Assembly: GCA_023386045.1 (NCBI GenBank)
Contig: JAEWKK010000030.1
Location: 278,271-342,270, forward strand
Direction: 5' to 3'
Length of the DNA: 64,000 nt
From: Bacteroidota bacterium
GTDB taxonomy: Bacteria > Bacteroidota > Bacteroidia > Chitinophagales > Chitinophagaceae
Position numbers and translations under genes: made by a program. Numbering within the stretch: the stretch's first letter is position 1; each line of letters begins with the position of its first letter. The notes beneath the pieces were generated by a model. That model was not told where the DNA came from. It saw only the letters and a list, made by a program, of their open reading frames with translations, and did not search any database. Shown piece by piece: positions 8,463 to 16,053 of the stretch.

Positions 8463-10709
8463 ATGGGTCATTTACCTCATCTTATTACTGATCTTGCTCT
8501 GATACTGGGTGTTGCGGCCATCAGTACGCTTATTTTTAAATGGCTGAAACAGCCGCTAGTGCTGGGTTATATCATTGCCGGTTTTTTCGTGGGCCCGTAT
8601 TTTCATCTTACCCCAACCATCATTGACAAGGAAAATGTTGAAACGCTCGCAGAAATAGGAGTGATCTTTTTGCTTTTCAGCCTGGGTCTTGAATTCAGTT
8701 TTAAAAAACTGATCCGCGTAGGTGGTTCTGCTTCCATTACTGCTCTTGTTGAAATTATTTTTATTACAGTAGCGGGTTATTTTTTGGGTAAGCTAATGGG
8801 TTGGGGAATGATGGATAGTCTTTTTTTGGGTGGTATGCTTGCCAGTTCGTCCACTACCATCATTCTTCGCGCTTTTGATGAACTGGGTGTAAAAACAAAG
8901 AGGTTTGCAAGTGTTGTATTTGGAGTTCTGATTGTGGAAGATATCGTAGTGATTTTGCTGATGGTATTACTTTCTACTGTAGCAGTGACCAGGGCATTTG
9001 AAGGAACAGAAATGTTGCTGACGGTATTCAAACTGATTTTTTTCCTGATTCTTTGGTTTGTAGGTGGAATCTTTATCCTGCCCACACTTCTGAAGAAAGC
9101 CAAGAAACTTTTGAATGATGAAACCCTGCTGATACTTTCCCTGGGACTTTGCCTGGGAATGGTGGTGCTGGCCACAGTAGCAGGTTTTTCTGCTGAACTG
9201 GGTGCATTTATTATGGGATCCATTATGGCTGAAACAACATCGGCTGAAAAAGTAGAACACCTGATCAAGCCTGTAAAGGATCTTTTTGGAGCCATATTCT
9301 TTACATCTGTGGGGATGATGATTGATCCGAATGCCATGGTGGAATATGCACAACCTATTCTTTGGGTGACTTTGTTAACGCTTTTCGGAAAACTCCTGAG
9401 CACGACAGTTGGCGCCCTGTTATCAGGACAGCCACTCAAACAATCGGTGCAGGTGGGTATGAGCATGGCTCAAATAGGTGAATTTGCATTCATTGTTGCC
9501 ACACTTGGTTTGTCATTGGGTGTGACGTCGGCATTTCTATTTCCTGTTGCCGTTGGTGCATCAGCCATTACCACTTTTACCACACCTTACCTGATCAAAT
9601 CATCAGGAGCATTGTATAAATGGATTGAAAACCTGCTTCCATTAAGAGTAGTCAATGCATTGAACAGGTATAGTACCGAAACCAAAAAAGTATCTCAGAA
9701 AAGTGAATGGAGGCTCTTTATCCGTTCTACCCTGATCAATGCAGTATTGGTGAGTATTATTATTGTCGCCATCATTATTTTTTCATCAGCTTATGTGGAA
9801 CCATGGATCAGGGAGAACGGGAATTCACTTGCGTTGCGACTGGGCGCCTGTTTGTTAACGCTATTGTTTCTTAGTCCATTTTTGTGGGCGTTGGCCATAA
9901 GAACACCTTCGGATGTTTACCGCAAAATGATTGATGACAGACAGTATAAAGGAAGTTTTTATTTGATACGACTGATAAGGCTTGCATTGGTGGCGTTTTT
10001 TATTGGATTTCTTGTTCAGCGTTTCTTTACCATCCAGGCGGGGATTGCGTTTACAGCGCTGGTGATTATGGCGCTGGCAATTTTCTCTAAAAAGATCCAG
10101 GCCTTTTATAGCAAGATCGAACACCGTTTCTTTTCCAATCTCAATGAAAGAGAAATTGCGACTTCAAAAACCAATCGTACGGAGCTGGCACCATGGGATG
10201 CGCATATGGTGCCGATTGTGGTTCCGGTAAATGCGGCTTGTGTGGGTAAAACCCTGCTTGAATTGCAATGGCGTGAAGCGATTGGAATTAATGTGGTGAT
10301 GATCAAAAGGGGAGAACATCATATTGCGGCGCCAGGAAAGGAGCAGATGATTTTTCCGAATGATGAACTGCTGGTACTGGGAACGGATCTTCAGATCCAG
10401 AAATTAAAAGTGCTGATCCGTCCTGAAGAAGAAACGCGGGATGAGACGATTGGTGAAGTGGAGCTGTATAATTATTTCGTTGGAGAGGAGAGCATCCTGG
10501 CAGGTAAGACCATCCGCCAGACCGGTCTTCGTGAGAATGCAAATGCGCTGGTTGTGGGTGTGGAAAGGAATAATGAAAGGTTGCTCAATCCGGGCTCTGA
10601 ACTCATTTTGCAACCCCATGATAATTTGTTCATTGTAGCGAACAAGAAAAGGGTCAAGAATTTTCTGATGCAGTTTGAAAAGAGGAGCGAAGTGGTGGGA
10701 GGAAGTTAA
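8463..10709 (+). CDS. CPA2-family cation:proton antiporter with two C-terminal TrkA-C domains
   Basis: A 748-residue membrane transporter. Residues 1 to about 385 form the Na+/H+ exchanger domain of the KefB/CPA2 type, with the typical LLFSLGLEFSF motif near residue 75 and GVLIVEDIVVI near 157. A second hydrophobic block (about 415-545) adds further membrane helices. Two RCK C-terminal (TrkA-C) ligand-binding repeats follow, about residues 565-645 and 655-740. The NAD-binding RCK-N domain of KefB/KefC is absent, so glutathione-type KefC gating is unlikely and a cytosolic ligand acting on the TrkA-C pair is more likely. Probable role: K+/H+ or Na+/H+ exchange for pH or ion homeostasis. Confidence 0.85.
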   Translation: MGHLPHLITDLALILGVAAISTLIFKWLKQPLVLGYIIAGFFVGPYFHLTPTIIDKENVETLAEIGVIFLLFSLGLEFSFKKLIRVGGSASITALVEIIFITVAGYFLGKLMGWGMMDSLFLGGMLASSSTTIILRAFDELGVKTKRFASVVFGVLIVEDIVVILLMVLLSTVAVTRAFEGTEMLLTVFKLIFFLILWFVGGIFILPTLLKKAKKLLNDETLLILSLGLCLGMVVLATVAGFSAELGAFIMGSIMAETTSAEKVEHLIKPVKDLFGAIFFTSVGMMIDPNAMVEYAQPILWVTLLTLFGKLLSTTVGALLSGQPLKQSVQVGMSMAQIGEFAFIVATLGLSLGVTSAFLFPVAVGASAITTFTTPYLIKSSGALYKWIENLLPLRVVNALNRYSTETKKVSQKSEWRLFIRSTLINAVLVSIIIVAIIIFSSAYVEPWIRENGNSLALRLGACLLTLLFLSPFLWALAIRTPSDVYRKMIDDRQYKGSFYLIRLIRLALVAFFIGFLVQRFFTIQAGIAFTALVIMALAIFSKKIQAFYSKIEHRFFSNLNEREIATSKTNRTELAPWDAHMVPIVVPVNAACVGKTLLELQWREAIGINVVMIKRGEHHIAAPGKEQMIFPNDELLVLGTDLQIQKLKVLIRPEEETRDETIGEVELYNYFVGEESILAGKTIRQTGLRENANALVVGVERNNERLLNPGSELILQPHDNLFIVANKKRVKNFLMQFEKRSEVVGGS

Positions 10710-10931
10710 GGGTAGTTTTCTTATGATTTTTTAGAGAGTCATTGGAACAGTTGGCAGGAGTTTTACGAATGAAGTAAGCATAAAAAGGCTACGATATTAT
10801 TGTGTTTTGATTTACAGCTTGTAATTCCTTCCCGAAGATTATTTAACCACAATCAGAATTATTAAGGAATTTGGACTGATTGCGGACGGCGTCCGCCGAA
10901 GGTCGTCGGCGAATTGAACGCTATTGCTATA

Positions 10932-10967
10932 AAAAGAAAAAGTCGCCTTTGCTAAAGCTAAGGCGAC
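10932..10967 (-). terminator. Rho-independent terminator downstream of tRNA-Asp
   Basis: On the minus strand the stem gtcgcctt/aaggcgac (10942-10967, 10-nt loop) is followed by a T-rich run. It lies just past the 3' end of the tRNA. Confidence 0.75.
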
Positions 10968-10973
10968 CGAAGG

Positions 10974-11047
10974 CGGACCGGACGGGACTCGAACCCGCGA
11001 CCTCCGCCGTGACAGGGCGGCATTCTAACCAACTGAACTACCGATCC
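10974..11047 (-). tRNA. tRNA-Asp (anticodon GTC)
   Basis: A 74-nt cloverleaf on the minus strand. Acceptor GGATCGG pairs with CCGGTCC, allowing one T-G wobble, with discriminator G. The anticodon stem CCGCC/GGCGG encloses loop CTGTCAC, giving anticodon GTC. The T arm GCGGG-TTCGAGT-CCCGT is intact. CCA is not encoded. The phage-derived module begins on its 5' side, so the 3' end of the tRNA is not disrupted. Confidence 0.97.
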
Positions 11048-11137
11048 TTATTCTGTTGGGGTTGCAAAAATAGGAGAGAAATTTATTCAAGCCAAAACAA
11101 AGTTTTTCCTTTTTCCTGCATCTCGAGTTCCCTATGT

Positions 11138-11740
11138 TTAACTGATCTTCTTAAACGGTATCACCCTGGCTGTTTGTTCAAACAAATGCTTGATGGAAGT
11201 GGGCTCGGGACTGATCCTTTCCGTGGGACCCATTAATTTCACTTCCTCATTGCGTTCTTCACGGATCCTGGTATAATGACCATAACGCTCCTCACGGTAA
11301 ATTTCCAGAGACTTTAAAATTCCTGACTGCGTGAGGATGGCTTTTTCCTGGGCCCATTTTCCTTTTTTGGACAATTCGAAAAAAACCATCAGGTCTTCCA
11401 TGCTGAAATGATCTTCTTCGGCTACAAGAATCAATTCCCAGGCAAGAGCAGTTATCTGCGTTTCGTTCAGTGAACGATGGCTTTGCTGATAAGCTGCGTA
11501 ACAAAACTCCTGCAGCATGGTCCTGACCAGTAGATGCATTCTTTTCAAACCATATTCTCTCAGGAGCGCCGGGATCCTTTCAGATGTAGGTATAGAAAGC
11601 AAAGCTTCGAAATAAGGATTTTCATCTCTTGTATATTGCTGGCAGGCCAGTCCTGCGATCTGTTCATACTCCGCTGAATGAATAAATCCTTTTTTCCTAC
11701 TGGCTTTTTTGATGGATATGATATTTGTGTTTGTTGTCAT
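11138..11740 (-). CDS. Hypothetical helical protein of the phage-derived module (DUF6633-like)
   Basis: A 200-residue, mostly helical protein, last gene of the five-gene minus-strand set driven away from the S24 repressor. The segment EDLMVFFELSKKGKW (about residues 114-128) followed by an acidic/basic helix ending YREERYG recalls a family of about 200-residue proteins (DUF6633-like) common in Bacteroidota phages and mobile elements. That resemblance is from memory and weak. No catalytic motif is evident. It begins about 40 bp after the upstream gene ends on the same strand. Confidence 0.6.
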   Translation of the reverse strand: MTTNTNIISIKKASRKKGFIHSAEYEQIAGLACQQYTRDENPYFEALLSIPTSERIPALLREYGLKRMHLLVRTMLQEFCYAAYQQSHRSLNETQITALAWELILVAEEDHFSMEDLMVFFELSKKGKWAQEKAILTQSGILKSLEIYREERYGHYTRIREERNEEVKLMGPTERISPEPTSIKHLFEQTARVIPFKKIS

Positions 11741-11778
11741 GTTGGTTAATTCTTGAAATAGAATTGTTATGATAATTC

Positions 11779-12057
11779 TTAACTGGCCTTGGCGTATTGA
11801 TTGCGCATAAACATCAATCGCTGGTAAAGACTTCCAATGACCAGCATGGCATTGATATCTGTTGTTTTCAATTCATGCCATTGCCCATCACTGTCCATTA
11901 CATAGATGGCTCCTCCTGGGCTGGCACAAACTCCCCAGGCTAGAAAAGGAAAACTATGTGGTGAGTGCCTGATTTCAACTGCCTGGTCAAAATACAAGGT
12001 ATCATGATCCGCCAGGCTGATAATAAGATCGAGACATTCCTGATATAGGTTTTTCAT
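11779..12057 (-). CDS. Hypothetical protein of the phage-derived module
   Basis: About 92 residues from the ATG at 12057 (MKNLYQECLD). A longer GTG-initiated reading to 12120 would overlap the upstream gene and adds a polar, unlikely N-terminus. I recognise no family. It appears to be a small alpha/beta domain with a hydrophobic beta segment (SFPFLAWGVCAS) and a C-terminal helix. Position and spacing (10 bp after the upstream stop) make it part of the Sak4-containing operon. Confidence 0.55.
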   Translation of the reverse strand: MKNLYQECLDLIISLADHDTLYFDQAVEIRHSPHSFPFLAWGVCASPGGAIYVMDSDGQWHELKTTDINAMLVIGSLYQRLMFMRNQYAKAS

Positions 12058-12067
12058 TTTAGTTTTT

Positions 12068-12553
12068 TTATTGACGGGCAAGAGTGATCCTGTAAGTTGA
12101 GCGTGAAGTCTTGCCTGCACCTTCCGTCACTTCCCCGGTTTCATGATCAACGATCATTTTTCCGGGACTAATGGATCGTAATTTTTCTTCCAATAATTTT
12201 TTTCTCTGCATCAGCAACCGGATCTCTTCATCCAACGCTCTCCATTCAGCATTGCCTGAATAATCATAATGAACACCGGCTTCGCAGCTTTCAATTTTTG
12301 CTCCTGATGCAGAAACCATTCTGCCATTATTTTTTACCAGTTCATCTCTCAGCAACTGCACAAAACGGTCATCATGCCTCACCTGTTTAGTAAAATCTTC
12401 CATGGCAGCCAGGGCTTCAGCAACCAGGAAAACATTTCCTTCCTCCATAACTTTTTCCACTGACCTTTCAGCCAGGTGAGCAATCTGTTTTTTGCTCATT
12501 CCTCCTACAATAGAAGGAAGCATTTGCTTAGGCTGCGCTGAGTGTTTTGCCAT
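12068..12553 (-). CDS. Phage-type hypothetical protein downstream of the Sak4-like gene
   Basis: 161 residues. The C-terminal half holds a charged helix with the run LLMQRKKLLEEKL followed by an acidic linker and a short basic tail. This helix-plus-tail form is often seen in small phage proteins encoded next to recombination genes. The ATG lies 26 bp inside the 3' end of the Sak4-like gene, so translation is probably coupled. No enzyme motif is visible. A Sak4 partner role is inferred from coupling and order only. Confidence 0.6.
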   Translation of the reverse strand: MAKHSAQPKQMLPSIVGGMSKKQIAHLAERSVEKVMEEGNVFLVAEALAAMEDFTKQVRHDDRFVQLLRDELVKNNGRMVSASGAKIESCEAGVHYDYSGNAEWRALDEEIRLLMQRKKLLEEKLRSISPGKMIVDHETGEVTEGAGKTSRSTYRITLARQ

Positions 12554-13388
12554 GGATCTGGTTTCTGCGGTTAGCGATCAATTGTTGTAATAATGGATTT
12601 ACATCCACTTCCTGTTTATGTCTTTGGTAGAGTTCTACCAGTTCCTTGTGCGAATGGCAGGCATCTACTTTTTCATACCATTCCGAACCAGGCCTGATAT
12701 CAAAAGCTTCTTCACCCTGCTCGCACCAGCTGGCAATGAGTTCACCTGTTTTTTCAGATGGAATAAAGGCCGGCTTATCCATAAAGAGATTTGTCCTGTC
12801 TTTAGAAGCTGTTGCAAAATGCCTGGTGTCCATTTCCAGGTTGATGGTCAGTTCGTATTCAAATCCTTCCCTTGTGATCTCTCGCAAACCACCTTTTTCA
12901 ATTTTTACTTTTCCATTGTTGTCCTTCACCATTTCATAATCCTGCTTTCTTCTTACTGTGGTGATGATATGCGATGGACTGTAAAGAATCGCTTCCAGGA
13001 ATGCCTGGTGTCTTGGAGTGACCTTCGCCCAGTCCTGGTATTTGCCGCCCATGTTTTCAACGATCTCCAGGCAGCCGCCCCTGCCATCCCATTCATGGGA
13101 GATGGAATCGATGATGATGACTTCCATTCCTTCCTTTTCACAGGTCCTGATGGCTTCGATGTAGCGTTCAGGCGTGAAAGGTGCGGTGAGTGGAAGCACA
13201 TTGAAGGAGCCCAGGTGTGCGTAAAGGTCTGCGCTGCCGTTTTCCGTATCAATGATGGCGACTTTAGATAGATCTCCACAAAGGCCTTTTGCTATCTGTA
13301 TGGCGCTATAGGTTTTGCCTGCTCCGGATACTGCGGATAATCCGAGGCGGATCTTTGCTTTTTTTCTTGTTGCTTTTCTTAACTGCAT
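12528..13388 (-). CDS. Sak4-like phage recombination ATPase (AAA/RecA-like)
   Basis: A 286-residue P-loop ATPase. Walker A is GLSAVSGAGKTYSA (about residues 16-29). A Walker B-type strand VIIIDSISHEWDG (about 94-106) follows, and a stretch after TTVRRKQDYEM resembles the RecA-type sensor. The layout matches phage single-strand annealing/recombination ATPases of the Sak4 (Rad51-like core) family, which are built from the ATPase core without RecA's N-terminal domain. It is central to the five-gene operon opposite an S24 repressor. Likely job: recombinational DNA repair or annealing after repressor release. Related P-loop phage ATPases are possible alternatives. Confidence 0.75.
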   Translation of the reverse strand: MQLRKATRKKAKIRLGLSAVSGAGKTYSAIQIAKGLCGDLSKVAIIDTENGSADLYAHLGSFNVLPLTAPFTPERYIEAIRTCEKEGMEVIIIDSISHEWDGRGGCLEIVENMGGKYQDWAKVTPRHQAFLEAILYSPSHIITTVRRKQDYEMVKDNNGKVKIEKGGLREITREGFEYELTINLEMDTRHFATASKDRTNLFMDKPAFIPSEKTGELIASWCEQGEEAFDIRPGSEWYEKVDACHSHKELVELYQRHKQEVDVNPLLQQLIANRRNQIHGKTLSAA

Positions 13389-13436
13389 CTTATTGCTAAG
13401 GATTTGAATTTTGTAATGATATCTTTTACGTGAGGA

Positions 13437-13739
13437 TTAGGCGGCCTTGTTGAAGCTCTGTTCAAAGCTGCTCGCAAAATATCTGACTGCTGCCTCGGTG
13501 ACTTCATCCATAAACCCGGTTACTTCCAGCACAGGCCTGATATCGATGCCCTGCCATTTGACAAAATCTATGTCTACAGTAAACCGCTCAAAAATGTCCA
13601 GGACACTGGCTGAGGGATTGAAATATCCCACACCTTCAACTACCAGGTCGCCCACATGTTCTGAAACGATCCTCAAATCCCGCACAACCTTTTGTCTGAG
13701 GGGATAATGAAAGCTAAATGACTGACTGCTGTTTCTCAT
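13437..13739 (-). CDS. Hypothetical first gene of the repressor-controlled operon
   Basis: About 100 residues from the ATG at 13739 (MRNSSQSFSF); a TTG at 13763 in the same frame would lie closer to the presumed operator. It is an acidic alpha/beta protein ending in a Phe-rich helix (YFASSFEQSF). I recognise no family. It is the promoter-proximal gene of the minus-strand set and faces the S24 repressor gene across about 105 bp holding inverted repeats. Confidence 0.6.
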   Translation of the reverse strand: MRNSSQSFSFHYPLRQKVVRDLRIVSEHVGDLVVEGVGYFNPSASVLDIFERFTVDIDFVKWQGIDIRPVLEVTGFMDEVTEAAVRYFASSFEQSFNKAA

Positions 13740-13765
13740 GGTTTGGAAATGTGATTTTTTCAACT

Positions 13766-13832
13766 AAATTTGTGAAGAATAAAGTTACGATTTCTTGGAT
13801 TATCCACATTTATTTCACAATTTAATTCACAT
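13766..13832. promoter_or_regulatory. Probable operator of the XRE/S24 repressor (inverted repeat)
   Basis: Between the divergent genes lies an inverted repeat: aaatttgtgaagaataaa (13766-13783) and its near-complement tttatttcacaattt (13809-13823), sharing the half-site TTGTGAA. A third half-site (ttcac, 13826-13830) follows. The placement covers both divergent promoters, as expected for a lambda- or LexA-like switch. Binding has not been shown. Confidence 0.6.
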
Positions 13833-13844
13833 ATACTTAACGCT

Positions 13845-14552
13845 ATGGTAGACGTTCAACAACTGGTAGAAATCAGGAAGAGAGCAGGACTAAGCCAGGC
13901 AGAATTTGCAGCTAAAATCGGCTACAGTCGTGAGGTAGTAAGCAAAATCGAAAATAGAAAAATGCCACCCTCCAAATGGTTTCTGAAGGCGGTTGAAAAG
14001 TTCCGGAACCAGCATTTTTCATCTGTTTCAGGAAGTGATGTGATAATTTTAAACAAAATTTCACATGGCTCTGGAAACGTCCCTTCATACCAGGAGCAAA
14101 GAAGGAAGCAAAAGTCCATTTCTGAAAACATCCTGGTTCCCCTGGTAGGAATCAAGGCACAGGCAGGATACCTGAAAGGTTATGAGCAGACGGATTTCCT
14201 GGAAACACTGGATCAGTATTCACTTCCTCCGGGCGTGAATCCAAAGGGTCTTGAGTGGAGTTATTTTGAAGTGGATGGTGACAGTATGGAACCCAATATT
14301 TCTTCAGGTGATATCATATTAACCTCTTTACTTCCGCAAGAAGACTGGAATGATGTGAAAGCAGGAATTGTCTATGTGATCTTAACCGATGAACAATTGC
14401 TTGTCAAGAGGGTGAATAGGCGAGGACCTAAAGAATGGATGCTGCTCAGCGACAATCCTTCATATTCACCAATTTCACTTGATTTATCCAAACTAAAGCA
14501 GGTCTGGACTTTGAGAAGGCATATCAGGACGAAGGTGCCTGCGAGTTCATAG
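13845..14552 (+). CDS. LexA-like XRE/S24 repressor (phage CI type)
   Basis: 235 residues. An XRE helix-turn-helix occupies residues 5-55 (LSQAEFAAKIGYSREVVSKIE). A peptidase S24 domain follows from about residue 97. The self-cleavage machinery looks intact: an Ala107-Gly108 cleavage pair, Ser147 in DGDSMEP and Lys188 in LLVKRV. Such proteins repress until RecA filaments trigger autocleavage, so the divergent five-gene operon should be SOS-inducible. No integrase, terminase or capsid gene is nearby, so this is a stranded or domesticated switch rather than a full prophage. The ATG is 12 bp after the presumed operator. Confidence 0.88.
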   Translation: MVDVQQLVEIRKRAGLSQAEFAAKIGYSREVVSKIENRKMPPSKWFLKAVEKFRNQHFSSVSGSDVIILNKISHGSGNVPSYQEQRRKQKSISENILVPLVGIKAQAGYLKGYEQTDFLETLDQYSLPPGVNPKGLEWSYFEVDGDSMEPNISSGDIILTSLLPQEDWNDVKAGIVYVILTDEQLLVKRVNRRGPKEWMLLSDNPSYSPISLDLSKLKQVWTLRRHIRTKVPASS

Positions 14553-14773
14553 CAGATGGCGTATGGCATATGGCATATGGCATATGGTTCATAGTTCATG
14601 GTTCATAGCAGGGGATATAGCTGATGGCAGATGGCATATGGTTCATAGGTCATAGTTCATGGTTCATAGTTCATAAATTGCCATAAGCTATTCCCAATTG
14701 GTATTACTTACCATAAGCCATATGCCATACGCCATATGCCGAGTACTATGAACTATGAACCATCAACCATGAA
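14552..14773. repeat. Palindromic intergenic repeat element, copy 1
   Basis: About 220 bp built of short units. The left arm repeats atggcat and ggttcat; the right arm carries their complements (atgccat, atgaacc), so the whole can fold into a long imperfect hairpin. Between the arms sits a unique core (14675-14712) that recurs nearly unchanged in copy 2. It fills the gap between the S24 gene and the phyH-like gene and has no coding potential. Confidence 0.85.
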
Positions 14774-14779
14774 CTCCCC

Positions 14780-15604
14780 CTACACCTCCATCAGGTTTAA
14801 TGAAGAACCTTTTGCGTCCTGCAATAAATCCTGGTCATACTTATGGCCTTTCAGGAAAGTATAATCAGGGCGATTAGCAATGTAATCTGTGAAGAGTCGC
14901 GCATGCTTATTGTTAGCACTGCAAATTGTAAATATGGAAAACTTCCTGTGTTCAGGTGGAACTGGTTTTATTTTAGGATGCGTGGCCTTGTGTGTTAATC
15001 TCAAATTAAAGATCACAAGGTCACCGGCCTTGCTGGGAATAGTATACTGGTTGGGCAAATCATTTGTACCACCCACTGGTTTGGTGTTGAATAATTTATT
15101 TTTTATGCGGGAAGCAATGGTTGGCCTGGCTGCAAAGGGGTCGCTGGTATCCCTGTGCGAATTGGGAATAACATCCAGTCCGCCACCATATTCCGGAGAA
15201 TTATCCTGGAGATACAAAGCGGTAGTCACTACCAGGAAATCATCTTCATACTGGAACTTATGTCCGTTTCTTTCCTGGGAAGTGGTGTCCTTATGCCAGC
15301 CACCGTATTGCGAATCATGCATAGCCGCATCAGGAAGCACAACAAAGTCCTTACCTAAAGCAGAGGAAACGCCTTCTATAAATTTTGGATTCAATAGGAT
15401 CCATCTTAATTCTTTATACCGGGCGAAGATGTCAACATAAACACTTCCGCCTTCCTCGGAGGTCCGGTTCAGGTCACCGTCAAATTTGGATTTTTCAGAA
15501 AATATTTTTGATATGATATCACGGGCTTTCTGTACTTCTTCTGCATTCAATACCTGCGGAATTACTACATATCCCTGTTGTTTTAATAATTCACTGTTTG
15601 TCAT
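14780..15604 (-). CDS. Phytanoyl-CoA dioxygenase (PhyH) family Fe(II)/2-oxoglutarate oxygenase
   Basis: A 274-residue non-haem iron oxygenase. The iron triad is readable as His104 and Asp106 in GGWHKDTT plus His205 in LRLTHKATH; Arg220 (HRKFSIF) is the probable 2-oxoglutarate ligand. Length is typical. Substrates in the family range from lipids to small metabolites and cannot be read here. The gene is alone, on the minus strand, and is flanked on both sides by the same palindromic repeat family, which is unusual for a single gene and may mark a movable or recently rearranged unit. Confidence 0.85.
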   Translation of the reverse strand: MTNSELLKQQGYVVIPQVLNAEEVQKARDIISKIFSEKSKFDGDLNRTSEEGGSVYVDIFARYKELRWILLNPKFIEGVSSALGKDFVVLPDAAMHDSQYGGWHKDTTSQERNGHKFQYEDDFLVVTTALYLQDNSPEYGGGLDVIPNSHRDTSDPFAARPTIASRIKNKLFNTKPVGGTNDLPNQYTIPSKAGDLVIFNLRLTHKATHPKIKPVPPEHRKFSIFTICSANNKHARLFTDYIANRPDYTFLKGHKYDQDLLQDAKGSSLNLMEV

Positions 15605-15684
15605 ACCTGCTTAGATTTTGGTCTTCGTTTTAGAATAAATGTAAATAAATGAATTTTTAGCATTCAAAATAAAAATAATTTAAA

Positions 15685-15994
15685 GTTCATGGATCATGGT
15701 TCATAGTTCATAGCAGGGCAGATGGCTTATGGCAGATGGCATATGGTTCATTATGGAAGGCAGATGGCAGATGGCATATGGTTCATAGTTCATGGTTCAT
15801 AGCATGGCATATAGCTTTTGGCAGATGGTATATAGTTCATAGAAAGTTTATGGCTGATAGCTTATGGTGCATAGTCCATAAATTGCCATAACCTTTTACA
15901 GTTGGTATTCCTTACCAGCCATACGCCATAAGCTATATGCTATTAGCCTTATACCATGAACCATGAACTATGAACCATGAACTATCACCCATCT
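15685..15994. repeat. Palindromic intergenic repeat element, copy 2
   Basis: About 310 bp with the same architecture as copy 1: a left arm of repeated ggttcat and atggcat units, a core (15880-15916), and a complementary right arm. The core matches copy 1 at most positions, including attgccataa at one end and ttggtatt with cttacc at the other. Same orientation as copy 1, with the PhyH-like gene between them. Confidence 0.85.
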
Positions 15995-16001
15995 GCTAAC
16001 T

Positions 16002-16030
16002 AAAAACCCCATCCATCAGGACAGGGTTTT
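16002..16030 (-). terminator. Rho-independent terminator of glutamate dehydrogenase
   Basis: On the minus strand aaaaccctgtcc pairs with the following ggatggggttttt across a short loop and ends in a T run. It lies 24 bp past the gdh stop codon. Confidence 0.8.
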
Positions 16031-16053
16031 CTATTTTGATTTTCCATTTGGTC

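Noticed and set aside
10974..11138. Prophage attachment at tRNA-Asp
   Set aside because: The module lies on the 5' side of the tRNA, no integrase is present, and no second copy of the tRNA 3' end was seen.
12618..13271. A 217-codon plus-strand frame opposite the Sak4-like gene
   Set aside because: It is antisense to a gene with clear Walker motifs and has no domain of its own.
14552..15994. CRISPR array
   Set aside because: Units are short, variable and mirror-symmetric, without regular unique spacers.
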